From positions 1-7,556 of the forward strand of contig JAPTUI010000380.1 of the NCBI GenBank assembly GCA_028067895.1: DNA of 7,556 nucleotides, written 5' to 3'. The notes beneath the pieces were generated by a model. It did not search any database. It saw only the letters and a list, made by a program, of their open reading frames with translations, and had not been told where the DNA came from. Origin of the DNA: Pseudomonadota bacterium. Its GTDB lineage: Bacteria > Pseudomonadota > Gammaproteobacteria > Steroidobacterales > Steroidobacteraceae. Positions within the stretch are counted from its first letter, which is position 1. Every line of letters starts with the position of its first letter. Positions 1 to 6,619 of this stretch are shown piece after piece. The translations under genes and the position numbers were made by a program.

Positions 1-1584
1 ACCGGCGTAGAAGCGCTGATCCGGCGGCAGGCCGAACTGACTCGCCCCCTCGGCCACCCCGGCGATGAACCGCGCAGCGAGCACGGTGCGTCCGGCCGGA
101 TCGGCGGCAATGAGCTTGTGGACGTCAAAATAGGTCGCCGCGCTGCCCTGCACGATGACGAACAGCTGCTCCCCGGAGGCGCCGGTCGAGAGCGTGGGTG
201 AAACGGTGAGCGAGACCCGCATGCCGTGCGTCGGGTCGAGCAGCGGTGAGGCCAGATCCGTTGAATCGAATTGCGCGGACAGCGGCAGCGCGATCAGGTT
301 GTACTGATCGTACTGCCCTTCCTGCGTGATCTTCTCATGTTCGTACGAGGTCCCACCGCTCGCGACCCATTCTGAGGAGAGGCGCCGGGTCAAGGTGGCG
401 GCCGCGGTCGCACCGTTTTGCGTATAGGCCTGCAGCGTCTGGCGCAGCGCGGCCACCGAGAAGCCGAGGGTCTGGCCGCGGCGACGGAAGTCGGGAATGT
501 CGTACCCGAGACGCGCGTCGTAACCTGCTCCGGTGCTGGCCGTGCCGCCCAGGTCGATGGCGCTCGCCGAGGCGCTGAGGCGCTCACCGCCGCCGAACAG
601 GTTACTGTCGCTCCAGCGCAGACCACCGCTCGCACCCAAGTCGCTCGAATAGGCGGCATTGACGCCGAACGCGTAGCGCTTGCTCTCGTGCACCAGAAAG
701 GTCAGGGGCGCACGCCCCGCGGCATCCACCGGGCCCAGCCGGACACTGACGCTCGAGAATAGGCCGAGTCCGAGCAACTCCTGGCGCGCCCGCTCGATGC
801 GGGCCGCATCGTAGCGCTGCCCGGTGCGCAGCTGCAGGCTACGCCGCACGAACGAGGCGTGCACGTGCTCGAGCCCCTCGATGCGGATCGCACCGATTCG
901 CACCCGCGGGCCGCTCGTGACGTGAAACGTCAGATTGAGCACGTGTCGGTTCGGGTCTTCATACGCGACCGGTGGGTCGACCCTCGCCTGCGCATAGCCG
1001 GCATCCTGCAACCTGCGCTGCAGTCGCTCACCGGCGGCCAGCACGTGCGCGGCGACGGCCGGCGCTCCGGTGTCGAGTCCGAGCAGCGCCTGTGGCAGAC
1101 CCAGTGTCCGTTCGATCGCCGCTGGCACCTTGCCCTCGACGTCGATGTGTCCGACGTGAAAGAGCGGACCGAGCGATGCGGCGATCTTCACGGTCGCCTC
1201 GGTGCCGTCCGGCAGCGCCTCGAGGGCTTTGCCGAGCCCGAGGCTCTCCAGCCGCCGGCCGTCGATCGTGATCGTGACCGCGCCCTGGTAGTACCCGAAG
1301 CTCTCCAGCACCGTGCGCAGCCGTTTCACGTCAGCGTGCGCCCGAGCGATCAGACCATACGGACCCACCGGAGCGGTCCCGCGTAATGCCTGCAGCTGCG
1401 AGGTGAGCTCCAGGGTCGAATCGACCGAGTCGCGCCCGCTCGACACCCACTGCACCCGGTACGGCTGGGGGTTTGCAGCCTGCGCCACTGATGTCGCCAG
1501 CGCCGCACAGATCCACAGCGCGAGCGCGCTGGCACATGCGCCTCGGCACCGCGAACGTCTCCTGAAGAAGAATCGGCTTCCCAT
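1..1584 (-). CDS. tamA: TamA-like Omp85 outer-membrane assembly protein, C-terminus cut by window edge
   Basis: An Omp85-family protein, most like TamA, the outer-membrane subunit of the translocation and assembly module, which works with the periplasm-spanning TamB in outer-membrane protein insertion and envelope lipid homeostasis. The window holds 528 residues, open to its first base. A signal peptide covers about residues 1-36: an arginine-rich start, a hydrophobic stretch around 18-32, then AQA before A37. Residues about 40-300 fit three POTRA domains; LESFGYYQGAV (93-103) and the RIEGL segment near 234 resemble POTRA motifs. From about 303 the protein alternates in beta-barrel style (YAFGVNAAYSSDLG). 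It breaks off at QRFYAG (523-528), just where TamA/BamA proteins normally continue into the conserved VRGY/F motif, so roughly 50-80 residues are missing. ATG 1584 is chosen because it precedes the signal peptide, although no good Shine-Dalgarno is visible. TamB would be expected off the left edge. BamA is less likely because there is room for only about three POTRA domains. Confidence 0.86.
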   Translation of the reverse strand, partial: MGSRFFFRRRSRCRGACASALALWICAALATSVAQAANPQPYRVQWVSSGRDSVDSTLELTSQLQALRGTAPVGPYGLIARAHADVKRLRTVLESFGYYQGAVTITIDGRRLESLGLGKALEALPDGTEATVKIAASLGPLFHVGHIDVEGKVPAAIERTLGLPQALLGLDTGAPAVAAHVLAAGERLQRRLQDAGYAQARVDPPVAYEDPNRHVLNLTFHVTSGPRVRIGAIRIEGLEHVHASFVRRSLQLRTGQRYDAARIERARQELLGLGLFSSVSVRLGPVDAAGRAPLTFLVHESKRYAFGVNAAYSSDLGASGGLRWSDSNLFGGGERLSASASAIDLGGTASTGAGYDARLGYDIPDFRRRGQTLGFSVAALRQTLQAYTQNGATAAATLTRRLSSEWVASGGTSYEHEKITQEGQYDQYNLIALPLSAQFDSTDLASPLLDPTHGMRVSLTVSPTLSTGASGEQLFVIVQGSAATYFDVHKLIAADPAGRTVLAARFIAGVAEGASQFGLPPDQRFYAG

Positions 1585-1611
1585 GGACGCTATGGTAAAC
1601 AGTCGGCCCGC

Positions 1612-1644
1612 CCGAGGCGCGCCGTCCACACGGCGCCCCCTCGG
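1612..1644. repeat. Imperfect hairpin in the presumed tamA leader
   Basis: Outer arms CCGAGG (1612-1617) and CCTCGG (1639-1644) and inner arms CGCCGT (1620-1625) and ACGGCG (1630-1635) pair fully around a four-base loop, with a small internal loop of 2 and 3 bases between them. It sits 28-60 bases upstream of the tamA-like start codon and could fold in that gene's 5' leader. GC-rich intergenic DNA gives such structures by chance, so a role is uncertain. Confidence 0.4.
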
Positions 1645-1660
1645 CCCGGACACCGATGGC

Positions 1661-1680
1661 CGTCGCGCATCTGCGCGACG
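1661..1680. repeat. Perfect 9-bp inverted repeat, possible operator
   Basis: CGTCGCGCA (1661-1669) and TGCGCGACG (1672-1680) are exact reverse complements separated by two bases. The near-continuous dyad suits a dimeric DNA-binding protein better than a terminator, since no T-run follows on either strand. It lies about 77 bases upstream of the tamA-like start and about 150 upstream of the Tat-protein start, so it could act on either gene. No regulator is identified. Confidence 0.4.
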
Positions 1681-1820
1681 CAACTTTGCTCCCACGCGCG
1701 GTGTTCTGTGCGCTGCGACGGCGACCCGTGCAGCCCGATCCGGGCAACGGTGCGGGCGCCGAACAACCGTGCCGGTGCAGAAATCACCACCGCACCCGCT
1801 CACACTCAGACTCATACGAT

Positions 1821-1825
1821 GGGAG
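1821..1825 (+). promoter_or_regulatory. Ribosome binding site deciding the Tat-protein start
   Basis: GGGAG lies six bases before ATG 1832 but directly abuts the in-frame ATG at 1826. The spacing therefore favours 1832 as the initiation codon; the alternative would add only Met-Ala to the N-terminus. Confidence 0.6.
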
Positions 1826-1831
1826 ATGGCC

Positions 1832-2587
1832 ATGCTCGATCGACGTCACGTGCTCCAGGGTCTTGGCGTATCGAGCCTCTTGGGACTGGCGGTCCGCCGA
1901 CCGGCCGAGGCGCGGGGAGACTTCGAACCGGTGCACCCCACGGCAGCACCGTCCGGCGGGCAACGCGATGACCTCCCGGTCACATCCATTCCGTTCACTC
2001 TGTTCGGCCGGCGCGGACAACTGGCCGTCCGCTACGGCGTCACCGTCGACCCCGAGGCACTTGGCTTCGATGTGATTCCCGGCCTCGGACTGCATCCCGA
2101 AGCCTGCCGGGGGTACCCGACGATTCACGCCAGGATCGAGCACTACCGCGGCGCGGGGTACCGCACCCTCTGCGGGTGGATCCAGGTGATCACCGCCGAG
2201 CGCCATCGGGCCGGGACCGCCGCAGCGACTTCGCCCGACACTTCGATCTCCGTCGATCAAATCCCGTCGATGCTCGGCATCGACATGCCGTTCGCGATCA
2301 CCGGCTTTCTGCCCGAGCTGTTCGATGCGCCGTGCGGCAACCTCAATGGCTACGATCGGCTCCGATGGACGGCCGATACGTTCCTCACCACCGTTCCGTT
2401 GCGCTCGCGCAGCGAGCCCATCCACCGTCTCGCCGGGGTGCGCTGGGGCTACGTCACTGACACGGCCCACACGGATCGGCCCGTGTCGCCTCTGCCGCTC
2501 GAGGTGACCGACGGGTGCGCCTGGAACGCCGTACTGCCACTGCTGCGCACGCGCTTTCCCGACTGGCGTTTCGCCGCCGAAGGATGA
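1832..2587 (+). CDS. Tat-exported protein of unknown function
   Basis: I do not recognise the family. The 251-residue product begins with a typical twin-arginine signal: MLDRRHVLQGLG, then a hydrophobic stretch (about 11-21) and a likely cleavage near residue 27 (PAEA). It should therefore be exported folded to the periplasm. The mature part has no membrane segment or repeat and looks like a compact globular domain rich in aromatics and prolines, with four cysteines (92, 114, 168, 229). Local motifs include CGWIQV (114-119), DMPFAITGFLPELF (151-164), RLRWTADTF (176-184) and RWGYV (204-208). None is a catalytic or cofactor signature I can name. The start is set by GGGAG six bases upstream. The reading frame stays open back to 1313, but that extension would overlap the tamA-like gene and bury the signal. 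The gene is divergent from tamA and ends 37 bases from the convergent regulator gene, so it is probably monocistronic. Tat export can mean a bound cofactor, but none is evident. Confidence 0.8.
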   Translation: MLDRRHVLQGLGVSSLLGLAVRRPAEARGDFEPVHPTAAPSGGQRDDLPVTSIPFTLFGRRGQLAVRYGVTVDPEALGFDVIPGLGLHPEACRGYPTIHARIEHYRGAGYRTLCGWIQVITAERHRAGTAAATSPDTSISVDQIPSMLGIDMPFAITGFLPELFDAPCGNLNGYDRLRWTADTFLTTVPLRSRSEPIHRLAGVRWGYVTDTAHTDRPVSPLPLEVTDGCAWNAVLPLLRTRFPDWRFAAEG

Positions 2588-2624
2588 GCGGGGCGAAGCC
2601 AGCGGGCCCCAAAAGAGCGCCGCA

Positions 2625-3470
2625 CTATGCGTTCGGCAGGCGCCGGAGGTGTTCCGCGATGCGCTCGGCGTCCTGCGGGCTCGCCGGGTTGTAGACCACC
2701 AGCATCAGGTCGGTTCGCCCGTCGACTGCGAACGCGGAGTATTCGAACGTGAACGCGCCGAGCAGCGGGTGGCGGATCTTCTTGACGACCTCACCATACG
2801 TCCCGCCATGGACTTCGTTGTCCTGCCACATCGCCGCGAACTCCGGGCTGCGGCTGCGCAGCTCCTCGACCAGTGGCTCGACGTCCTGGACCGCACCCGC
2901 CCGGGTGGTCTCGAACCGGAACGCCCCCAACACCGCACGCGCCACACCGCTCCAATCGTACTGTGCGGTGCGTGCGCGCGGATCGAGAAACAGCCAGCGC
3001 AGGATGTTGCGCTGCTCGGGAGACTGGTCGGCGTAATTCATCAGCATCACCGTCGCGGCGCGATTCCAGGCGACGACATCCCAGAGCGCGGTGCGGATGA
3101 TGGCCGGGCTCGGATCGAGCGCATCGAGCACGCGCTGCAGGCGAGGAGTCACCCCGGCGCGACTCTGATAGCGCACTTCGGGCGGGCGCCCCAGGCCGAG
3201 CACGAACAGGTGCTCGCGCTCAGCATCGGTGAGCAGCAGGGCGTGCGCGATGCGCTCGAGGACGTCGGCCGAGGGGGCTCCCCCGCGGCCCTGCTCGAGC
3301 CAGGTGTACCAGGTCGCACTGATGTTCGCCCGCTGCGCCACCTCCTCGCGCCGCAGGCCGGTAGTGCGCCGTCGGCCGGTGAGGAAGCCGAGCGCACCGG
3401 GATCGAGCTTCAGCCGGCGCTGCCGCAGATAAGTCCCGAGCCGGTTTTCAGAGGTGACGGAGCGGTCCAC
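2625..3470 (-). CDS. XRE-family regulator with MmyB-like ligand-binding domain
   Basis: A DNA-binding transcriptional regulator of 281 residues, the usual size for this family. The N-terminal helix-turn-helix domain covers about residues 10-92; the recognition region is LRREEVAQRANIS (39-51) followed by WYTWLEQGR (54-62). A MmyB-type ligand-binding domain, a PAS-like fold thought to bind a small hydrophobic ligand, fills about 105-277. Its family hallmarks are DPSPAIIRTALWDVVAWN (119-136) and the C-terminal FEYSAFAVDGRTDLMLVVY (242-260). The start is a GTG: an in-frame TAA lies four codons upstream (3480-3482) and no other start codon falls before the HTH domain. No Shine-Dalgarno precedes it, and a TATAAA box ends nine bases before it, so the mRNA may be leaderless. 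The gene is divergent from the dehydrogenase at 3566. Such regulators often sit beside an oxidoreductase they control, so repression of that gene and of itself is inferred. The ligand is unknown. Confidence 0.92.
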   Translation of the reverse strand: MDRSVTSENRLGTYLRQRRLKLDPGALGFLTGRRRTTGLRREEVAQRANISATWYTWLEQGRGGAPSADVLERIAHALLLTDAEREHLFVLGLGRPPEVRYQSRAGVTPRLQRVLDALDPSPAIIRTALWDVVAWNRAATVMLMNYADQSPEQRNILRWLFLDPRARTAQYDWSGVARAVLGAFRFETTRAGAVQDVEPLVEELRSRSPEFAAMWQDNEVHGGTYGEVVKKIRHPLLGAFTFEYSAFAVDGRTDLMLVVYNPASPQDAERIAEHLRRLPNA

Positions 3471-3478
3471 GGTTACGA

Positions 3479-3520
3479 TTTATACCAGGATAATGTCACT
3501 TATTTACCAGGATATATCAA
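3479..3520. promoter_or_regulatory. AT-rich divergent promoter/operator with two direct repeats
   Basis: TACCAGGATA occurs exactly at 3483-3492 and 3505-3514, a 22-base period or about two helical turns, so two protein units could bind the same DNA face. The short stretch is strikingly AT-rich against its GC-rich surroundings. On the minus strand TATAAA (3484-3479) fits a -10 box for the regulator, with transcription starting close to its GTG. On the plus strand GATAAT (3489-3494) or GATATA (3511-3516) could be the -10 of the dehydrogenase promoter, inside the repeats. No good -35 hexamer is evident for either. The likely binder is the adjacent MmyB-type regulator. Confidence 0.6.
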
Positions 3521-3565
3521 TGCCGCAGAGTTGTCCCTCCCCTCTGATGGAAGGACGACAGCATC

Positions 3566-4468
3566 ATGCGTGTATTTGTCACCGGAGCCACGGGCTTCAT
3601 TGGATCCGCCCTGGTACGCGAGTTGATCGGGTCAGGCCACCAGGTCCTTGGGCTGTGCCGCAATGAGGCCAAGGCCGCCGCCCTCGCCGCCGCGGGCGCG
3701 GAGGTGCACCGCGGTTCGCTCGATGACCTGGAGAGTCTCCGTCACGGTGCCGCGCAGTGCGATGGCGCCATCAACCTCGCGTTCAATCACGAGGTCTTCA
3801 ACGACTTTGCCCGGTTCACCGAAGCCGGTCAGCAGGAGCAGCGCGCCATCGAGGCGATCGGTGCGGTGCTGGCAGACTCGGCTCGTCCCCTCGTGCTGAC
3901 CTCGGGCACCGGGCTGCTCTCCCCGGGCCACCTGGCGACGGAACAGGCGCCACTGCCGCCCGGCGGCCTCGCGCTGCCGCGCAACCCGGAAGCGGCCGGC
4001 GCGGCGCTCGCCGCCCGGGGCGTCAATGTCTCCATCGTGCGCCTGCCGCAGGTGCACGATACGCACCGCCAGGGCCTGGTGAGCCGCTGCATCGCGATTG
4101 CGCTCGAGAAGCGCTTCCTCGCCTACATCGGGGAGGGGCTGAACCGCTGGCCGGCCGCCCACGTGCTCGATGTGGCACGGCTGTACCGCCTGGCGCTCGA
4201 GCACGCGGGCGCGGGCGCGGTCTACCACGCGGTCGGCGAGCAGGGCGTGGCCCTGCGGGACATCGCCCATACCCTCGGTGCGCGCCTGGAACTGCCGGTG
4301 CAATCCCTCGCCCCGCAGGACGCCGAGGGATACTTCGGCTGGCTGGGCGCGTTTGCGGCAGCGGACATCCCGGCCTCGAGCGACTGGACGCAGCGCACGC
4401 TCGGCTGGCATCCGAATGGCCCGGGCCTGCTCGCGGATCTCGAGCGGCTCGAACTGCCGCCGGCCTGA
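3566..4468 (+). CDS. Atypical SDR-family NAD(P)-dependent oxidoreductase/epimerase-like protein
   Basis: A 300-residue Rossmann-fold protein of the extended/atypical short-chain dehydrogenase group. The dinucleotide-binding loop TGATGFIG sits at residues 6-13 in a first beta-strand (MRVFVTG). R32 in LCRN after the second strand hints at NADP preference. SLDD (51-54) is the usual acidic turn after the third strand. LTSGTG (111-116) supplies the usual active-site Ser/Thr strand and VRLPQVH (158-164) the strand after the catalytic helix. The expected catalytic Tyr-x-x-x-Lys is absent: the corresponding helix reads NPEAAGAALAARG. This suggests altered catalysis or a binding/reductase role, as in atypical SDR subgroups of unknown function. 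GGAAGGA (3549-3555) ends ten bases before the ATG and supports the start. The gene is divergent from the MmyB-type regulator, its probable controller, and is followed nine bases after its stop codon by the 4477-4512 stem. Substrate unknown. Confidence 0.9.
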   Translation: MRVFVTGATGFIGSALVRELIGSGHQVLGLCRNEAKAAALAAAGAEVHRGSLDDLESLRHGAAQCDGAINLAFNHEVFNDFARFTEAGQQEQRAIEAIGAVLADSARPLVLTSGTGLLSPGHLATEQAPLPPGGLALPRNPEAAGAALAARGVNVSIVRLPQVHDTHRQGLVSRCIAIALEKRFLAYIGEGLNRWPAAHVLDVARLYRLALEHAGAGAVYHAVGEQGVALRDIAHTLGARLELPVQSLAPQDAEGYFGWLGAFAAADIPASSDWTQRTLGWHPNGPGLLADLERLELPPA

Positions 4469-4471
4469 GCA

Positions 4472-4520
4472 CGCGGGCCGAGGCGGCGGACCGGCACGTC
4501 CGCCGCCTCGGCGACCCGCG
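4472..4520. terminator. Strong stem-loop after the dehydrogenase gene
   Basis: A perfect 15-bp stem pairs 4477-4491 (GCCGAGGCGGCGGAC) with 4498-4512 around a six-base loop (CGGCAC). It can be extended by CGCGG (4472-4476) pairing with CCGCG (4516-4520) across a three-base bulge. It begins just after the dehydrogenase stop codon and ends 82 bases before the transketolase-like start. There is no T-run, so it is not a classical intrinsic terminator. It may still end or protect the dehydrogenase transcript, and it argues against one operon with the next gene. Confidence 0.6.
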
Positions 4521-4586
4521 GGACGCACAGCGTGCGAGTCCATCCGCCGGCATGCGCTACTATTCCGCTCCGGACCCATCGAAGCT

Positions 4587-4591
4587 GGAGG
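4587..4591 (+). promoter_or_regulatory. Ribosome binding site for the transketolase-like gene
   Basis: GGAGG lies 11 bases before ATG 4603, a little long but the best match upstream of any candidate start. The in-frame ATG at 4552 would add 17 residues, lacks a comparable site, and would place this GGAGG inside the coding region. TACTAT at 4558-4563 could be a -10 box, but no -35 accompanies it. Confidence 0.5.
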
Positions 4592-4602
4592 CGACACGTC
4601 CC

Positions 4603-6516
4603 ATGGCGAATGAACATTTCCCGATCGATCTCAATCAGCTGCGGCCCCTGAAGCTCGATCCGAAGCTCGGCACCCTCACGGATGCGCAAAGGGCCGACCT
4701 GCGCCACAACATCCAGCTGTGCCGCGACGCGATCGTGTTCTTCACGGCCCTCGCCGGCGCGCGCGGGCTCTCCGGCCACACCGGCGGTGCGTACGACACC
4801 GTGCCGGAAGTGATGATCGTGCGAGCCTTCATCGCCAACGGCGCGCCCATCGTGCCGGTGTTCTACGACGAGGCCGGTCACCGGGTCGCGACCCAGTATC
4901 TGCTCTCGGTGCTCGATGGGGCGATGCCGGCCGAGCGGCTGCTGCATTACCGCGAGTTCGACAGCGGCCTGCCCGGCCACCCGGAGAAGAAGCTGACCCC
5001 CGGCGTGCAATTCAGCTCCGGGCGCCTCGGGCACCTCTGGGCATTCTGCAACGGTGTCGCGATGGCGAACCCGGACAAGGCCGTGATCCTGCTCGGCTCC
5101 GATGGCAGCCAGATGGAAGGCGACAATGCCGAGGCGGCGCGCCTCGCCGTGGCGCAGCAACTGAACATCAAGCTGCTCCTCGATGACAACAACGTCACCA
5201 TCGCCGGCCATCCGCAGCAGTACATGCCCGGCTATGACCTGACGCGCACGCTGTCCGGCTACGGACTGACGACCGCCACCACGATGGGCGAAGACCTCGA
5301 TGCGCTGTACACGGATCTCGCCCGGGCGTTCAACGATCAGCGCCCCCAGGCGGTGGTCATCAAGCGCCCCATGGCCCCGGGGATCGCCGGCGCCGAGGGC
5401 AGCCCGCACGCGCACGAGGTCCTCAAGACCGAAACGGCCATTCAGTATCTGCAGGCGCGCGGCGGCTACGACGCGGCGATCGCGATGCTCAAGGCAGCCC
5501 AGACGGACAAGAGTCCGCTCACCTACCGCGGCTCCTCCGGCGTCGGCAAGAATCGCGACGATTTCGGCAAGATCGTCAACGAACTGCTCGACGGCATGAC
5601 CCCGGCGCAGCGCCTCGCGAGCGTCAAGGTGTTCGACAACGACCTCGAGGGCTCCTGCGGCTTGCACCACGTGCACAAGAAGTACCCGGAAGTGTTCGTG
5701 CGCGGCGGCATCATGGAGCGCGGCAATTACTCCGCCGCCGCGGGCTTCGGCTCGCAGCCCGGACGCCAGGGCATCTTCGCCACCTTCAGCGCCTTCCTCG
5801 AGATGTGCCTCAGCGAGATCACGATGGCGCGACTTAACTTCGCCAACGTGCTGGCGCATTTCAGTCACAGCGGCGTCGACGACATGGCGGACAACACCTG
5901 CCATTTCGGCATCAACAGCATGCTCGCCGACGGCGGACTGCTGCCGGCGCACGGCGAGGACACGACTCGGCTGTATTTCCCCGCCGACCGTCACCAGTTC
6001 GCCGCCTGCGTCAAGCGCATCTTCAACGACCCGGGGCTGCGGTTTCTCTTCAGCACCCGCGCCCCGGTCCCGGACCTGCTCGATGAATCCGGCAAGCCGC
6101 TCTACGAAGGCAAGCCGTTCGAGCCCGGCAAGGACTACGTCGTACGCTCCGCCGCCGCGGGCAGCGGCTACATCGTCGCCATGGGCGAGACCGTCTATCG
6201 CGCGCTCGATGCCGTGACGACGCTCGCCGAAAGCGGCGTGAAGGTCGGCCTCATCAATAAGCCGACGCTCAACGTGGTGGACCCGGAGATGATGCAGCGT
6301 CTCGCCCAGGCGCCGTTCGTGCTCGTCACCGAGGGGTGGAACGTGCGCACGGGTCTGGGCAGCCGGTTCGGGTCACAGCTGCTGCAGGCGGGCTTCAAGG
6401 GACGCTACAACCACATCGGCACGTACCGCGAGGGCTGCGGCGGACTGTGGCAGCAGATGGGTCATCAGGGTCTGGATCCGGCGGGGATCGCCCGCGCCGT
6501 CCAGGCGCTGCGCTAA
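4603..6516 (+). CDS. Transketolase-like thiamine-diphosphate-dependent enzyme, divergent
   Basis: A 637-residue cytosolic protein with transketolase architecture: TPP-binding domain (about 25-300), pyrimidine-binding domain (about 340-500) and C-terminal domain (about 510-637). The TPP signature is GSDG (165-168) to NN (196-197) with E172 in QMEGDNAEAA, and DDNN at 194-197. Matched by eye to yeast transketolase, H59 (SGHTGG), H93 (AGHRVA), H126 (GHPEKK) and probably the SPHAHE histidine cover the catalytic histidines. E372 in GIMERGN is the glutamate that activates the cofactor, and H434 (NTCHFG) stands for the THQ histidine. Canonical pieces are changed: SGHPGAPMG is SGHTGGAYD, GPLGQG is GRLGHL, and the HDS...DGPTHQP stretch is SHSG...ADNTCHFG, so the substrate aspartate looks replaced. 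Standard transketolases have about 660 residues. Substrates may therefore differ from the pentose-phosphate pair, and the second half also faintly recalls phosphoketolase. The gene stands alone between two hairpins. Family membership is firm; the reaction is not. Confidence 0.9.
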   Translation: MANEHFPIDLNQLRPLKLDPKLGTLTDAQRADLRHNIQLCRDAIVFFTALAGARGLSGHTGGAYDTVPEVMIVRAFIANGAPIVPVFYDEAGHRVATQYLLSVLDGAMPAERLLHYREFDSGLPGHPEKKLTPGVQFSSGRLGHLWAFCNGVAMANPDKAVILLGSDGSQMEGDNAEAARLAVAQQLNIKLLLDDNNVTIAGHPQQYMPGYDLTRTLSGYGLTTATTMGEDLDALYTDLARAFNDQRPQAVVIKRPMAPGIAGAEGSPHAHEVLKTETAIQYLQARGGYDAAIAMLKAAQTDKSPLTYRGSSGVGKNRDDFGKIVNELLDGMTPAQRLASVKVFDNDLEGSCGLHHVHKKYPEVFVRGGIMERGNYSAAAGFGSQPGRQGIFATFSAFLEMCLSEITMARLNFANVLAHFSHSGVDDMADNTCHFGINSMLADGGLLPAHGEDTTRLYFPADRHQFAACVKRIFNDPGLRFLFSTRAPVPDLLDESGKPLYEGKPFEPGKDYVVRSAAAGSGYIVAMGETVYRALDAVTTLAESGVKVGLINKPTLNVVDPEMMQRLAQAPFVLVTEGWNVRTGLGSRFGSQLLQAGFKGRYNHIGTYREGCGGLWQQMGHQGLDPAGIARAVQALR

Positions 6517-6533
6517 CCCGTTCGAAGACAGCC

Positions 6534-6577
6534 CGGGCGGTGCAGCCTGCCGGTCCGCCGGAGCGCTGCACCGCCCG
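6534..6577. terminator. Hairpin terminator between convergent genes
   Basis: CGGGCGGTGCAGC (6534-6546) pairs perfectly with its complement at 6565-6577, and the 18-base apex can form a smaller CCGG/CCGG stem (6550-6553 with 6558-6561). It starts 18 bases after the transketolase-like stop codon and lies 43 bases from the end of the minus-strand gene. It is well placed to end both transcripts. No T-run follows on either strand. Confidence 0.65.
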
Positions 6578-6619
6578 ATGTGTCGCACCGGCGCACCGCT
6601 CGCCGCGGCGCGCGCACGG

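Larger units (their letters stand above)
1585..1831. other. Divergent intergenic region with GC-rich inverted repeats
   Basis: This 247-base gap lies between the divergent tamA-like gene and the Tat-exported protein gene and must hold both promoters. I see no convincing -35/-10 pair for either. It contains three inverted repeats. An imperfect hairpin at 1612-1644 pairs CCGAGG with CCTCGG outside and CGCCGT with ACGGCG inside, around a CCAC loop. A 20-base palindrome lies at 1661-1680. A third at 1726-1750 pairs GCCCG/CGGGC around ATC, flanked by CCGT/ACGG. Short open frames cross the gap but show no start signal or recognisable protein. Confidence 0.5.

Noticed and set aside
418..1386. Plus-strand frames opposite the tamA-like gene
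   Set aside because: The minus strand stays open for 528 codons with a signal peptide, POTRA-like motifs and a barrel ending in QRFYAG; the plus frames are composition shadows.
1313..1831. Upstream extension of the Tat-protein frame
   Set aside because: It would overlap the tamA-like gene by about 270 bases and bury a clear twin-arginine signal that must be N-terminal.
2590..2610. GGGGC/GCCCC inverted repeat between two convergent genes as a terminator
   Set aside because: Only a 5-bp stem with an 11-base loop, followed by A-run rather than T-run on the plus strand; too weak to call.
2649..3626. A 325-codon plus-strand frame opposite the regulator gene
   Set aside because: The minus strand encodes a full HTH plus MmyB-like protein; the opposite frame has no recognisable domain and runs into the dehydrogenase start.
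3757..4602. Long N-terminal extension of the transketolase-like frame back into the dehydrogenase gene
   Set aside because: The extension is arginine/alanine-rich shadow sequence of the dehydrogenase. The enzyme's homologous region and a GGAGG site place the start at 4603.
4222..5994. A 590-codon open frame on the minus strand opposite the dehydrogenase and transketolase-like genes
   Set aside because: It mirrors two clearly recognisable plus-strand genes, has a low-complexity composition typical of antisense frames in GC-rich DNA, and shows no domain or start signal.
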